NCBI GenBank assembly: GCA_964555685.1
Contig: CAZKTO010000028.1
Span: 1 to 34,041, forward strand
Direction of reading: 5' to 3'
DNA from: CAZKTO01 sp964555685
GTDB taxonomy: Bacteria; Chloroflexota; Dehalococcoidia; SHYB01
DNA: 34,041 nt
Both the position numbers and the translations under genes were made by a program. The notes under the pieces were generated by a model. The model saw nothing but the letters and a program-made list of their open reading frames with translations. It was not told where the DNA came from and searched no databases. Shown here one piece after another: positions 1-7,431 of this stretch. How positions within the stretch are numbered: the first letter of the stretch is position 1; every line of letters starts with the position of its first letter.

Positions 1-1
1 G

Positions 2-34
2 ACCAGCTTTGGCGTCACCGTGGACGGAGAGTAA
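2..34 (+). CDS. C-terminal tail of a truncated upstream gene
   Basis: One frame is open from the window edge and encodes TSFGVTVDGE before a TAA stop at 32-34. It is followed 38 bases later by a strong hairpin that looks like its terminator, which is the main reason for calling it a gene end. Ten residues are too few to identify the protein. Confidence 0.4.
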   Translation, partial: TSFGVTVDGE

Positions 35-71
35 TCGCTTTCCCGGCAACGTTGCTAAGGCGGAGTGGATT

Positions 72-103
72 CAAGAGAAGAGGGCCGAGTCCCTCTTCTC
101 TTG
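72..103 (+). terminator. Hairpin terminator of the upstream gene
   Basis: A perfect 13-bp stem (72-84 with 91-103) closes a 6-base loop (CCGAGT). A weak T-containing tail, CGTTTGTG, follows. It sits just after the TAA at 32-34, as an intrinsic terminator would. Confidence 0.6.
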
Positions 104-353
104 CGTTTGTGGGACCATGCGTCCAGCGCCGTGGCGGCGGCCGCAAGCTGCTCACCTGGGTCTTCTGGGCTAACACTATGACCACATCGCGCTCGCTATG
201 AACGGAGTGGCCCTGCGGGCCAGATGCCCAGAGGCGGCGCGATGTGGCTCGGGTGGAGCGCTGGTTTGCCAATCCCGCGCGGCAGCAGGCCCGCGGGGTA
301 CCGGCCTCATGAGTGCCCCAACGAGGTGGATGACGGGAACCCAAGAGACCCGA
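104..353. other. GC-rich stretch without a recognisable gene
   Basis: No frame here looks like a protein. A perfect small hairpin lies at 208-222 (TGGCCC, loop TGC, GGGCCA), and other GC-rich self-complementary pieces surround it near 270-300. The stretch lies between the upstream terminator and the promoter at 354. An RNA gene cannot be excluded, but I recognise no known RNA class. Confidence 0.4.
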
Positions 354-382
354 TTGTCACGGGGCAGGGCCGGGTGTACAGT
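354..382 (+). promoter_or_regulatory. Sigma-70-type promoter of the leader transcript
   Basis: TTGTCA at 354-359 is followed after exactly 17 bases by TACAGT at 377-382. A start of transcription near 389 would place the ribosome-binding site and the leader ORF at 417 at the very beginning of the RNA. Confidence 0.55.
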
Positions 383-416
383 AGGCGTACACAGAGAAAG
401 GAGGTGTCCCAGCTAC

Positions 417-458
417 ATGGCAACGAATAAACGGATCTGCGAGGTGTCTGTAACCTAG
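417..458 (+). CDS. Putative 13-residue leader peptide
   Basis: The ORF encodes MATNKRICEVSVT and ends in TAG. It is preceded by a near-perfect Shine-Dalgarno sequence, AAAGGAGGTG (397-406), at a usable distance from the ATG. A strong promoter lies upstream and a terminator stem begins 59 bases after the stop. This arrangement resembles a leader peptide controlling attenuation, but there is no run of a single regulatory codon, so the effector is not evident. It could also be a chance ORF inside a structured RNA. Confidence 0.4.
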   Translation: MATNKRICEVSVT

Positions 459-516
459 ACGGCACCTGGAGTGAAAGGTGCTCTGGGTTCCTTCTGGGGA
501 ATACCAGCAGCCACCG

Positions 517-579
517 AACCCCGAGGCTCCCGACCTCATCCAGCGGGACGGTCCTTGACCGAAGTGCCTCGGGGTTTTT
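517..579 (+). terminator. Three-way-junction intrinsic terminator
   Basis: An 11-bp outer stem (AACCCCGAGGC at 517-527, GCCTCGGGGTT at 566-576) ends in a T-run at 575-579. Inside it are two adjoining hairpins: TCCCG/CGGGA (528-532 with 544-548) and CGGTC/GACCG (549-553 with 557-561). The junction architecture is more elaborate than an ordinary terminator. Confidence 0.6.
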
Positions 580-698
580 GCTTCTCCAGCAGAAGGAGCT
601 CCCACAGACGGGCCCGAGCAGGAAGGATTGGGAGCAGACACGATCGCTGAATGGTGTCTGACGGGGCCACCGAAAAGGGGATAGTGAGGATGGGGCGC

Positions 699-1082
699 TC
701 ACTGGTTTGGCTGGACATTGGGTGCACGGTCCTCGGGAGGAAGGCCTGCATGGAGCGAGGTCACGATCTTTCCGAGCATCCGGTAGATCTCAAGTTGCTG
801 CCCCTCACTGGTCCGCGCTTCTGCCTGGCGCACCAAGGTAGCCATTTGCCGCATCACGTTTGGTCCGATTTCCAATAGCCCGTCGCTACCGGATGTGGCC
901 CACTTCGCCAGCACATATTTGGCGATGGCACCGCTGGGGATGCCGAAATTGCGGCCCATTGATTCGATGGTGGGGAGCGGGTCGAAATGGGAGTAAAAGG
1001 CCACATCACGCTTGAAGTCGGCGCTGGGATCGCCCGGGCTAGCCATGTAGTCGAAGCTCTCGAATGAAATATGTTGACTCAT
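699..1082 (-). CDS. DUF6027-like small protein
   Basis: This 127-residue protein begins MSQHISFESF. An acidic/aromatic N-terminus is followed by an FDPLPTIESM...IPSGAIAKYVLAKWA segment that reads like a helix-turn-helix or short helical bundle. The rest is helical (about residues 70-115). From memory this pattern matches the DUF6027 family, common in Chloroflexota and Actinobacteria, whose function is unknown. The ATG at 1082 is chosen because GGAGAG lies just upstream and family resemblance starts there; the longer open frame upstream has no protein-like composition. The gene overlaps no other and faces the IS remnant at 1224. A DNA-binding role is conceivable but unproven. Confidence 0.65.
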   Translation of the reverse strand: MSQHISFESFDYMASPGDPSADFKRDVAFYSHFDPLPTIESMGRNFGIPSGAIAKYVLAKWATSGSDGLLEIGPNVMRQMATLVRQAEARTSEGQQLEIYRMLGKIVTSLHAGLPPEDRAPNVQPNQ

Positions 1083-1223
1083 GAGATCTCTCCGCTCGCC
1101 CTTGCACAGACGTGTTAGGTCATCCCCACGATGGAAGGCCTCCGAAGAAGGTACGAAGAGTCTAGAAGAACCCCGTGGTCCAGGCAAACCGCGAGGGCAG
1201 CGCGGGGGTAGGGGGCATGAACC

Positions 1224-1397
1224 ATCAAGCTCGCGACTTATGTGCGCAGCCTGCAACTGAAGCTGATCAAGATCGGCGGCCGGGTGGTGCGCCACGCTCG
1301 GCGGGTCGTCTTCCAACTGGCTGAGGTGGCGGTGCCCAGGGACCTGTTTGCCCTCATCCTGAAGCGAGTCAGCGAGTTGCGTCTGGCGCCTGGCTGA
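1224..1397 (+). pseudogene. IS1380-type transposase C-terminal remnant
   Basis: The frame reads TIKLATYVRSLQLKLIKIGG, then RVVRHARRVVFQLAEVAVPR, and ends ELRLAPG before TGA (1395-1397). This is the characteristic C-terminus of IS1380/DDE group 1 transposases: a basic KIGxRVVRHxR strand, a FQLAEVAVPR strand and a closing helix. Nothing transposase-like precedes about 1215, so more than 85% of the gene and its catalytic DDE residues are missing. I found no convincing terminal inverted repeat. It marks an old insertion. Confidence 0.7.
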
Positions 1398-1548
1398 ACG
1401 CTTCGTTTGTCGGCAGGGGTGGTGAACAAGGGAGTAGTCTTGTCTATGAGCAGGTCGGCAGGCTGGGAAGGTGCCCACAGAGGGGTAGCAAGCGTCATAG
1501 CGCAGTGGATGGGCACCGGCCCGTCTCTCTACGGATCTCCAAGAGCGC

Positions 1549-1577
1549 TTGACAACCAGTGAGAGGGGGGTTATTTT
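1549..1577 (+). promoter_or_regulatory. Near-consensus promoter of the lipoprotein gene
   Basis: TTGACA (1549-1554), a 17-base spacer, then TATTTT (1572-1577). The leader to the ATG at 1653 is about 70 bases and contains a bulged hairpin at 1591-1618 (GGTGGAGGC with GCCTCCGCCACC). Confidence 0.65.
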
Positions 1578-1652
1578 TCGGCTGAAACGTGGTGGAGGCC
1601 AGGGATGCCTCCGCCACCAGTTGATATGGGAAATCCGGGGTAAGATTCCCCC

Positions 1653-3674
1653 ATGGCAGCGATACGAAATTGGCCTTTCTTCCTCCTCCTGGCCTTTCTG
1701 GCAGTGGTTATAGCAGCCTGTGGACGACCTCGCCCCACACCCTATGAGGACCTCCTGGGGCTCGTCCCCGACGCAGCTGAGACGCGCTCCAGTGTATTCA
1801 TCAACGACTACGCCCTGATCAGGAAGCTTTTTGACATTCCCCTGCCAGGGCCGGGTGCTGACAAGAAGGAAATGGAGGAGTACTACAACTACAGGCCGCC
1901 TTTACCTTGGAAGGAGGGTCTTCCTGACTTTCGCGGAGTAGGGACGACAGCCTTCCTGAGCGATGGGTACAGCGAGTGGAGATTCCGGCTCTACGAACTG
2001 TACCAGGGGTTGCACCGCCAGCACCTGGGCTTCGACATACGGAACGAGGACCAGGCCATGGTGGCAGGGGCTCCTCCTCGAGTACTGGAGGTGCTCCGGG
2101 GCCGTTTCGACCCTGAAGCCTTCGATCGTGCCCTCAGCGCCTGCTCAGGCGAGTGCACGCCACCGGATACAAGAGAGCGATACCAGGGCATGACGTTCTC
2201 TAGCTGGGGTGAGGACTTCAACATCAACCTCCAGAAGAGGCTTGCACCTCCCGCTTTCGACCAGTTTGGCAGAGGCGGCCGTATCGCCGTGCAGGACAAG
2301 TACGTGTTCCGCACGCTGTCGACTGACGGTATGAAGGCGTTGAGAGACGCCGGCCTGGATAAACGCCCTTCCCTGGCGGACGTGGAGGAGTACAGGCTTC
2401 TGACGAAGGGGTTGTCTGAGCTGGGGGCCTACGGCATGTTCTTGACTGATAAGACCCAGGGGTTCGAAGGAACACTCGAAGCCATCTGCCAGGGGCTGAG
2501 CATAGGTCAACAGGAATGCGTGAGAGTGGGAGAGGACCTGGAGAAACAGCCCATGCTGCGCCGCTACCAGGCGTTTGCCTCAGGCGTGGGAAAGGATGAG
2601 AGGGGGTCTTATACGGCCCTGGTGCTGGTCCACGCCGATGAGGCATCGGCAAGCGATAACCTAACGCTGCTACGCCGGCGCATTGAGCAGGGAACCTCGT
2701 TAGCGGGCGGCGATCCTTGGACAAGGTTCTTCGATAGCCGAACGATGGAAGTCTCTGCGAAAGGCCGGGTCCTTCTGGCCAAGCTCCGCCCCGCCGAAGG
2801 AAGACCGCCGATCTGGATTGAATGGGTGTTAAAGGGGGACCCTCTTCTGCTGCACGAGCCCAAACCCGGCTTCGTTCTCCCCGCCGCCGCGCCTCGTGCG
2901 CCGGTCACGCCCACAGCGGCGCAGCAGGCGCCGCTGCCGACGGCCCCTCGCCCGCTGGCACCCACAGTTGCGCCTGCGCCGGTTGCAAGGGCAACAGCTG
3001 CGCCGGCGACGCCCGTGGCGGCAGTGCCAACACCAACACAGGTTCTTCCTACGCCCACGCTTGCGCCGACAGCGACAGCGCGGCCGCCAACCCCAACGCC
3101 GTTTCCTCCTACTTCTGTGCCCACTCGTGCCATTGTTTCAATCGTCGACACTTTGGGAGCTGCCACCCCTACCACGCAGTTCAGTGTTGTTGGCTCTGGT
3201 GGAGTTTCACTGCTCAGTTCCCAGTTTGTTGGTCCCGAGTTCACCCTCGCGCAGCCCACGACTTTGACGGAGATCGGAGGGTTCGTCAACAATTGCGGCT
3301 CTATTGTTGCGGGCAAGCCTCAGTGCCCCGCAACCCTTCCATTCACTGTCCAAATCCGCCCATCCACAAACGGAGTCCCCGACGCGTCGAACGTTCTCGC
3401 CTCGTTTGTCTTGTCCCATGATAATGACCCTCTTGTCGTTTCTTGCGAGAAGGTCGCTATCGACTTAACCCTACCGGCAGGAACGTACTTCGTATTGTTC
3501 ACCCCTCAGAGTAGCGACGGAGGCCTTCTCTTGGGTACCGCGAGTAGCCCTTTCAATTACCAAGCGGGGTTGACCAAGATGGGGTTCCTGAATCCTTCCA
3601 CGGGAGGCTCCTCTGCATCCCAGCAATTTGGAGCTGTTCGCATTTTGGGCAAACAGGTGGCTAATCGGCCTTAA
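1653..3674 (+). CDS. Large lipoprotein with Pro/Thr linker and C-terminal beta-rich domain
   Basis: This 673-residue protein starts with a short basic N-terminus and hydrophobic stretch ending in lipobox VIAAC, so Cys23 should be lipidated and the protein anchored outside the membrane. Residues about 30-405 form an unrecognised alpha/beta domain, with a repeated pattern of short acidic helices and several Cys, including CSGEC near 165. Residues about 409-491 are a low-complexity Pro/Thr/Ala linker. Residues about 492-673 are beta-rich with an FTLAQPTTLTEIGGF start, reminiscent of choice-of-anchor or Ig-like surface modules seen in secreted proteins. A near-consensus promoter lies upstream. 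Its stop codon lies inside a reversed gcvPB fragment, so its last residues may come from a rearrangement. Role unknown; a surface-exposed structural or binding protein is inferred. Confidence 0.75.
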   Translation: MAAIRNWPFFLLLAFLAVVIAACGRPRPTPYEDLLGLVPDAAETRSSVFINDYALIRKLFDIPLPGPGADKKEMEEYYNYRPPLPWKEGLPDFRGVGTTAFLSDGYSEWRFRLYELYQGLHRQHLGFDIRNEDQAMVAGAPPRVLEVLRGRFDPEAFDRALSACSGECTPPDTRERYQGMTFSSWGEDFNINLQKRLAPPAFDQFGRGGRIAVQDKYVFRTLSTDGMKALRDAGLDKRPSLADVEEYRLLTKGLSELGAYGMFLTDKTQGFEGTLEAICQGLSIGQQECVRVGEDLEKQPMLRRYQAFASGVGKDERGSYTALVLVHADEASASDNLTLLRRRIEQGTSLAGGDPWTRFFDSRTMEVSAKGRVLLAKLRPAEGRPPIWIEWVLKGDPLLLHEPKPGFVLPAAAPRAPVTPTAAQQAPLPTAPRPLAPTVAPAPVARATAAPATPVAAVPTPTQVLPTPTLAPTATARPPTPTPFPPTSVPTRAIVSIVDTLGAATPTTQFSVVGSGGVSLLSSQFVGPEFTLAQPTTLTEIGGFVNNCGSIVAGKPQCPATLPFTVQIRPSTNGVPDASNVLASFVLSHDNDPLVVSCEKVAIDLTLPAGTYFVLFTPQSSDGGLLLGTASSPFNYQAGLTKMGFLNPSTGGSSASQQFGAVRILGKQVANRP

Positions 3675-3832
3675 GGCGGATGTAGGCGTACGCCCGCACG
3701 AGGACGCCGAAGTTCCCGTGGAAGGCGGCGATGCGGCCCATGGAGCGCTCGGGCGTGGCCAGCTCGTACCGGCCGTCGCGCAGGAGGACGACCGGCGCGG
3801 GGGCGAAGAGCGCCAGCTCGCGTCGTGTGACC
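3664..3832 (-). pseudogene. gcvPB: Internal fragment of glycine dehydrogenase subunit 2 (gcvPB)
   Basis: Reading leftward from 3832, the minus strand encodes RRELALFAPAPVVLLRDGRY, then ELATPERSMGRIAAFHGNFG, then VLVRAYAYIR. The SMGRIxAFHGNFGVLVRAYAYI block is diagnostic for the P-protein beta-type subunit of the glycine cleavage system, where it lies in the middle of a roughly 480-residue enzyme. Only about 55 codons survive. Both ends are missing and there is no start codon, so it is non-functional. Its left end overlaps the last codons of the lipoprotein at 3674. It is a rearrangement scar or an assembly junction. Confidence 0.7.
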
Positions 3833-3927
3833 CCAGCGTAACAAGCGGCATGGGACCTAGCCCCGCGGGTTTACCCGCAGCCTCACCGGGGTGTACTGGT
3901 AAATCCTCTGCGCGAAACCAGCCACTC

Positions 3928-3957
3928 TTGATTTCGCTCCCGCGTTCCGCATACAGT
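3928..3957 (+). promoter_or_regulatory. Possible promoter of the 4008 amidohydrolase
   Basis: TTGATT (3928-3933), an 18-base spacer, then TACAGT (3952-3957). The same -10 hexamer occurs in the promoter at 377. A CATACA half-site of the palindrome found elsewhere in the window overlaps the -10, but its second half is absent. Confidence 0.4.
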
Positions 3958-4007
3958 GATTGCGGCCGGTCCGCCAGGTTGGCGCATGGAGAACGAATGG
4001 AGGCGCT

Positions 4008-5357
4008 ATGGCCCCTCTTGAGAAGCCTTACCCCGTGTTCGATTGTGACGCCCATGTCACCGAATCGCCGGAAATCTGGAACTATCTTTCTGGCGTGGAG
4101 CGGGAGTCGGTGCGTCCGTGGTTCTGGCCGGACGATGACGGCTGGATTCTGGTCAATGGCAAGCGCGCCCTGCCAGCCACCTGGGCAAAGAGCCGGTCCA
4201 GCCTTTCTCCAGGCTTCCATCAGGAGGAGCGCCGCATTCCGAACAGGGCCGAGGTCGGCGGGCCAGGCACCAATAAAAAGGTTCTGCGCAAGCTGTTTTA
4301 CATGAAGCTGACCGAAGAGCAGGTTGACGCCGTGGAGCACAAGGGCGCGCGGGACCCGCGGGCGCGCTTGGCGGACCTGGATTTGCAGGGGATCGACCAA
4401 GTAGTCGTGATCCCGCTCATGATGTTGGCGGCCTACTTTTATGTTGAGAACCCGCGTGCCGCAGCGCTGATTGCACGGGCGTACAACGACTGGGTATACG
4501 ACTGGTGCTCGGTGAACCCGCAGCGATTGTTCCCGGCGGCCATCCTGCCAGTGCAAGACCCCGTCCTAGCAGCCCAGGAGCTGCGGCGTGTGGCCGCACG
4601 CGGATTCAAGGTGTCCATGATGCGGCCCGCCGATGTCCAGCGGAGCTATCCCAACCACCCCAAATTCGAGCCGCTGTGGCAGGCCGTTGCTGACACGGAG
4701 CTTGTCGTGGCGATGCACTCCCTCCCGCGCGGGAACATCCCAACCCTGGTCCCCATTACCGCACAGCAAGGCGCGGGTGACTTCCTCTACCGCGCGTTGA
4801 GCCGCAAGCAGCTTCGGGAGCCTACTGAGCCGCTGGGCTTCATCTGTGAGGCCATGGTGTGGCTGACGAACGCGCTGCTTTCCGGCTTCTTTGAAGCACA
4901 TCCCGGCATTACCCGTATGGCGATCATGGAATCGAATGCCTCGTGGGTGCCGCTCATCCTCGAACAGTGCGATAGGGCGTTCCATCTCTACCGCAATGAG
5001 CGGACACGGCGGGTCGAGCGCGTACCCAGCGAGGTCTTCATGGAAAGCTGCTTCGTTTCCTTCGAGTCGGACGAGACGCCCGTGTATCGCCAGCATGCAA
5101 TTTTTGAAAACATCGGCATCTGGGCTTCAGACGCGTACCATCACGATGGATCCGACACGTGGGAAGCCATGCGCGGCATGCGCGAGGCGAACGTGCCGGG
5201 GCCAGTGGAAGAAAAGCTGATGGGCGGCAACGCGCGAGGGATGTACCGGATCGAGCCGCGCTTGTTCACGACACGCCAGCCTGATACGTATTCAAAGCCG
5301 GCGTGGTTTCCGAAAGTAGAAGAGGTGGAGCGGGAGTACGCGGCCAGAATGCGGTGA
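4008..5357 (+). CDS. Amidohydrolase_2-family metal-dependent hydrolase/decarboxylase
   Basis: This 449-residue protein has the TIM-barrel amidohydrolase signature of the ACMSD-like group. The D14-x-H16 metal motif (FDCDAHVTES) sits at the start of the barrel, VVAMHS carries a mid-barrel His, and a late WASDAYHHDGSD segment supplies the conserved Asp. Family members hydrolyse or decarboxylate ring-derived acids using one Zn2+ or Mn2+. The substrate here is unknown. Start: ATG at 4008 with GGAGG at 3999-4003; the spacing is short, but upstream ATGs are in other frames. It is convergent with the next amidohydrolase, with a 15-base gap and no obvious terminator. Confidence 0.8.
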   Translation: MAPLEKPYPVFDCDAHVTESPEIWNYLSGVERESVRPWFWPDDDGWILVNGKRALPATWAKSRSSLSPGFHQEERRIPNRAEVGGPGTNKKVLRKLFYMKLTEEQVDAVEHKGARDPRARLADLDLQGIDQVVVIPLMMLAAYFYVENPRAAALIARAYNDWVYDWCSVNPQRLFPAAILPVQDPVLAAQELRRVAARGFKVSMMRPADVQRSYPNHPKFEPLWQAVADTELVVAMHSLPRGNIPTLVPITAQQGAGDFLYRALSRKQLREPTEPLGFICEAMVWLTNALLSGFFEAHPGITRMAIMESNASWVPLILEQCDRAFHLYRNERTRRVERVPSEVFMESCFVSFESDETPVYRQHAIFENIGIWASDAYHHDGSDTWEAMRGMREANVPGPVEEKLMGGNARGMYRIEPRLFTTRQPDTYSKPAWFPKVEEVEREYAARMR

Positions 5358-5372
5358 CTGCGGGGCAGGCCC

Positions 5373-6539
5373 TTAGCTGATGCCCAGCACTTCGGCGGCG
5401 TTGCCGCCCATGAGCCGCGCGATGACGGGCTCGACTACGCCTGCGGCGCGCAGATCGCGCGCGGCATTGGCGGGCGTGCCCGTATCATGATTGGGGTAGC
5501 GGGAGCCCCATGCGGCCACCCGCTCGAACGCCTCCGGCATCCGGCGAACGCTGCCCTCGCCCGTATCGAACGTGACCGCGTGGCGGCCCCGCTCGAAGAC
5601 GCGCTGAGGCTCCAGGCTGACAGGGTCTTCTTGGTGGGAAAGCCAGAGGTAGGTCCCCGCCTTCTCCAGGGCCAGCGGCAACCAGGTCGCCCCAGCATGG
5701 GCGAAGACCACGCGCAGCTTCGGGAACTTCTCCAGCAGCCCCTCTGTCATGAGCCCCAGGAGGAACGCCGCGCTGTCTATCGTCGGGGCGGCCACCTCGG
5801 CGATCCGGTGGCCAAGGTCGAGATTCGCGGCCACACGCTCAATGAACGGCGCAGCGGCGTCCATCTCAGGAGCGGCCGGACCTGGAGATGGATGGACGCA
5901 AGCGACGAGACCCAGGTCCGCCAGCTCGCGCCAGAGCGGCAAGAAGTCGCGGTGGGTAGGGTATCGCCGGTTCACGATGACTGGCCGGACGAGAACAGCC
6001 TTGAAGCCCCCAGCCGCCGCCCGCTTCGCTTCGGCGATAGCCGGATTGACATCCTGGAGCGGCAGCACCGCCACTGGGAAGAGGCGCTTGGGGGCGGCCT
6101 TTGCAAAGTCGAGGGCCCAGGCGTTGTAGGCGCGGGCCAAAGCCGCCGCCGCCTCGGCGTCCTGCGTCAGCGGGAAGTACTCGAGGAAGAACGTTGGGAA
6201 AAGGAGCGCTTGGTCGATTCCCAGTGCATCCATATCCCGGAGACGGGCCCCTGGATCGCTGGCGCCTGGGTTGACCGCATGTGAGACTCGCGGGTCGAGC
6301 GCACCGATGGTCTGGATCGTCATGCCAGGCCGCCAGATCGCATAGCGCGGCAGGTTCGGATGTGAGAGCGCGGGCGCCCGCTGGCCGTTCAAGACGACGG
6401 GTCCGCTGGCGTCCCGCCAGAACGCCGTCCGGGCCCGCTCACGGTGCGCAGGCTCCAAGTAGCGCGTCCACACAGACTCAGGCTCGAGGATGTGGCTATC
6501 GGTATCGACGACGGGCATCTGGCGCTGGTATGGCGGCAT
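5373..6539 (-). CDS. Amidohydrolase_2-family hydrolase
   Basis: This 388-residue protein shows VVDTDSHILEP with D14-x-H16, a mid-barrel VACVHPSPG His, an FAHAGATWLP strand that is typical of the family, and a terminal GGNAAEVLG helix. The late Asp region reads AWGSRYPNHDTG, in which the canonical GSDYPH Asp is replaced by Arg, so the metal site may differ from its paralogues. The start at 6539 is chosen for AGGAG nine bases upstream; a start 12 codons earlier adds a segment without similarity. It is transcribed divergently from the EthD-like gene at 6651, and the two share a 110-base promoter region. Confidence 0.75.
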   Translation of the reverse strand: MPPYQRQMPVVDTDSHILEPESVWTRYLEPAHRERARTAFWRDASGPVVLNGQRAPALSHPNLPRYAIWRPGMTIQTIGALDPRVSHAVNPGASDPGARLRDMDALGIDQALLFPTFFLEYFPLTQDAEAAAALARAYNAWALDFAKAAPKRLFPVAVLPLQDVNPAIAEAKRAAAGGFKAVLVRPVIVNRRYPTHRDFLPLWRELADLGLVACVHPSPGPAAPEMDAAAPFIERVAANLDLGHRIAEVAAPTIDSAAFLLGLMTEGLLEKFPKLRVVFAHAGATWLPLALEKAGTYLWLSHQEDPVSLEPQRVFERGRHAVTFDTGEGSVRRMPEAFERVAAWGSRYPNHDTGTPANAARDLRAAGVVEPVIARLMGGNAAEVLGIS

Positions 6540-6584
6540 GGCGGGCGCTCCTCGGCTCCACCGGCTGTCCTTCATCGGGACGAC

Positions 6585-6612
6585 TTGAATCGGCTGGCGG
6601 CGGCTGTATTAT
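6585..6612 (+). promoter_or_regulatory. Promoter of the EthD-like/crotonase/SDR operon
   Basis: TTGAAT (6585-6590), a 16-base spacer, then TATTAT (6607-6612). The opposite strand carries TATAAT at nearly the same place (within 6607-6614), so divergent overlapping -10 elements may couple this operon to the amidohydrolase at 6539. Confidence 0.45.
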
Positions 6613-6650
6613 ACGTGGACATCACAGGTCAAGGTCTCTTTGGAGGCGAT

Positions 6651-7394
6651 ATGCGGGTGGCAGGCGTCGTGTTGGAGTTCGCGGACATCGATCCACGCAT
6701 GGGGGAGACCGAAAATCGCTGGCAAGACCTGGTGATCCTTCCGCAACGGCTGGCCCTGCGGGGCGTACTGTGGGCCCGGCGGTATCACGCATCGGCAGAC
6801 CTCATGGCCCAGCGGTTCTCAGCCCTGCCGGAGGTCCCTCAAGACAAGGCGATGTACTCCACGCTCCACTGGTACAGTGACGGCGATCCTCACGCCGTTC
6901 TGCAACGGATGTCGGAGCTAGAGCGGGCCGACCGCACGCAACGCCGTGGAGCAGCGCTGACCACGCACCTCCGAGCGGCCTATCGGCTGACCGAAACCTT
7001 CCTCTCCAAGGAAGTCCCAACGGCCAATGAGGCAATACCTTTCTTGGGACATCGTGCGGTCCACGTGACGCTGGGCGAGGTGCCGAACAAGGCTGATATC
7101 GAGGAAGCGGGCGCATGGTGGCGCAACACGCACTTTCCTGACTACATGGAGGTGTCCGGCTGGCTTGCGGCCATGCGCTTCGAGCCAGCCGCCCCAGGCT
7201 ATGAAGGCAAGTACCTCAACATCTTTTGGCTCGGCGCCGACCCAATACGTGCGCTGGCGGAAGTGGACGCGGCCATCCCGCGCTGGCGTGCGCTGGGGCA
7301 TACGCCCGTGCCGCGCGGGATCTACCGCCGCACGTTCACCGGCGCCTTTCGCCCGATCACACCGCTGGCGTACGACTTCTTAGCGAGCGCCTAG
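6651..7394 (+). CDS. EthD-like two-domain dimeric alpha/beta-barrel protein
   Basis: This 247-residue protein consists of two ferredoxin-like halves. The first (about 1-120) begins VAGVVLEFADIDPRMGETE. The second (about 130-225) contains AVHVTLGEV and the WWRNTHFPDYMEV helix, which resembles the W-Y/W-x-x-x-H-I/F-P segment of EthD-type proteins. EthD-like proteins accompany oxidative degradation of ethers and cyclic compounds, mostly with unknown chemistry. The start at 6651 follows GGAGG (6642-6646). It precedes the crotonase by 37 bases in an apparent operon. A frameshifted gene of the same two-domain plan lies at 24796-25454, next to another amidohydrolase, which suggests a functional link between the families. 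Confidence 0.6.
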   Translation: MRVAGVVLEFADIDPRMGETENRWQDLVILPQRLALRGVLWARRYHASADLMAQRFSALPEVPQDKAMYSTLHWYSDGDPHAVLQRMSELERADRTQRRGAALTTHLRAAYRLTETFLSKEVPTANEAIPFLGHRAVHVTLGEVPNKADIEEAGAWWRNTHFPDYMEVSGWLAAMRFEPAAPGYEGKYLNIFWLGADPIRALAEVDAAIPRWRALGHTPVPRGIYRRTFTGAFRPITPLAYDFLASA

Positions 7395-7431
7395 GAATCG
7401 CCGTACGTTCTGCGAAGGGAAGCATTCGCCC

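Larger units (their letters stand above)
389..580 (+). ncRNA. Candidate structured leader RNA / attenuator
   Basis: The expected transcript from the promoter at 354-382 runs to the T-run at 575-579, about 190 nt. It carries a short leader ORF (417-458), a hairpin GCACCT/AGGTGC (462-467 with 476-481), and a terminator stem that encloses two further hairpins. No plus-strand gene follows before 1653, so this is either an attenuator that lost its gene or a stand-alone small RNA. It lacks the conserved boxes I know for T-box, cobalamin, TPP and SAM leaders. The class is unrecognised. Confidence 0.4.

Noticed and set aside
395..412. Similarity of AGAAAGGAGGTG to the reverse complement of a 16S rRNA 3' end
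   Set aside because: This is simply a full-length Shine-Dalgarno sequence. The similarity fades immediately afterwards.
517..579. T-box riboswitch
   Set aside because: The conserved T-box sequence and a specifier-loop stem I are not found, although a terminator is present.
1083..1478. N-terminal extension of the DUF6027-like gene up to 1478
   Set aside because: The extra 132 codons overlap the IS1380 remnant antisense and are low in protein-like features. The ATG at 1082 has its own ribosome-binding site.
2879..3125. Repetitive Pro/Thr/Ala-coding DNA that looks like a repeat array
   Set aside because: It is the in-frame linker of a lipoprotein, with irregular codon order and no spacer/repeat periodicity. 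No CRISPR is seen in the window.
3951..3966. CATACA half-site resembling the shared operator, ahead of the 4008 amidohydrolase
   Set aside because: Only six bases match and the second half is absent. It may be part of a -10 region only.
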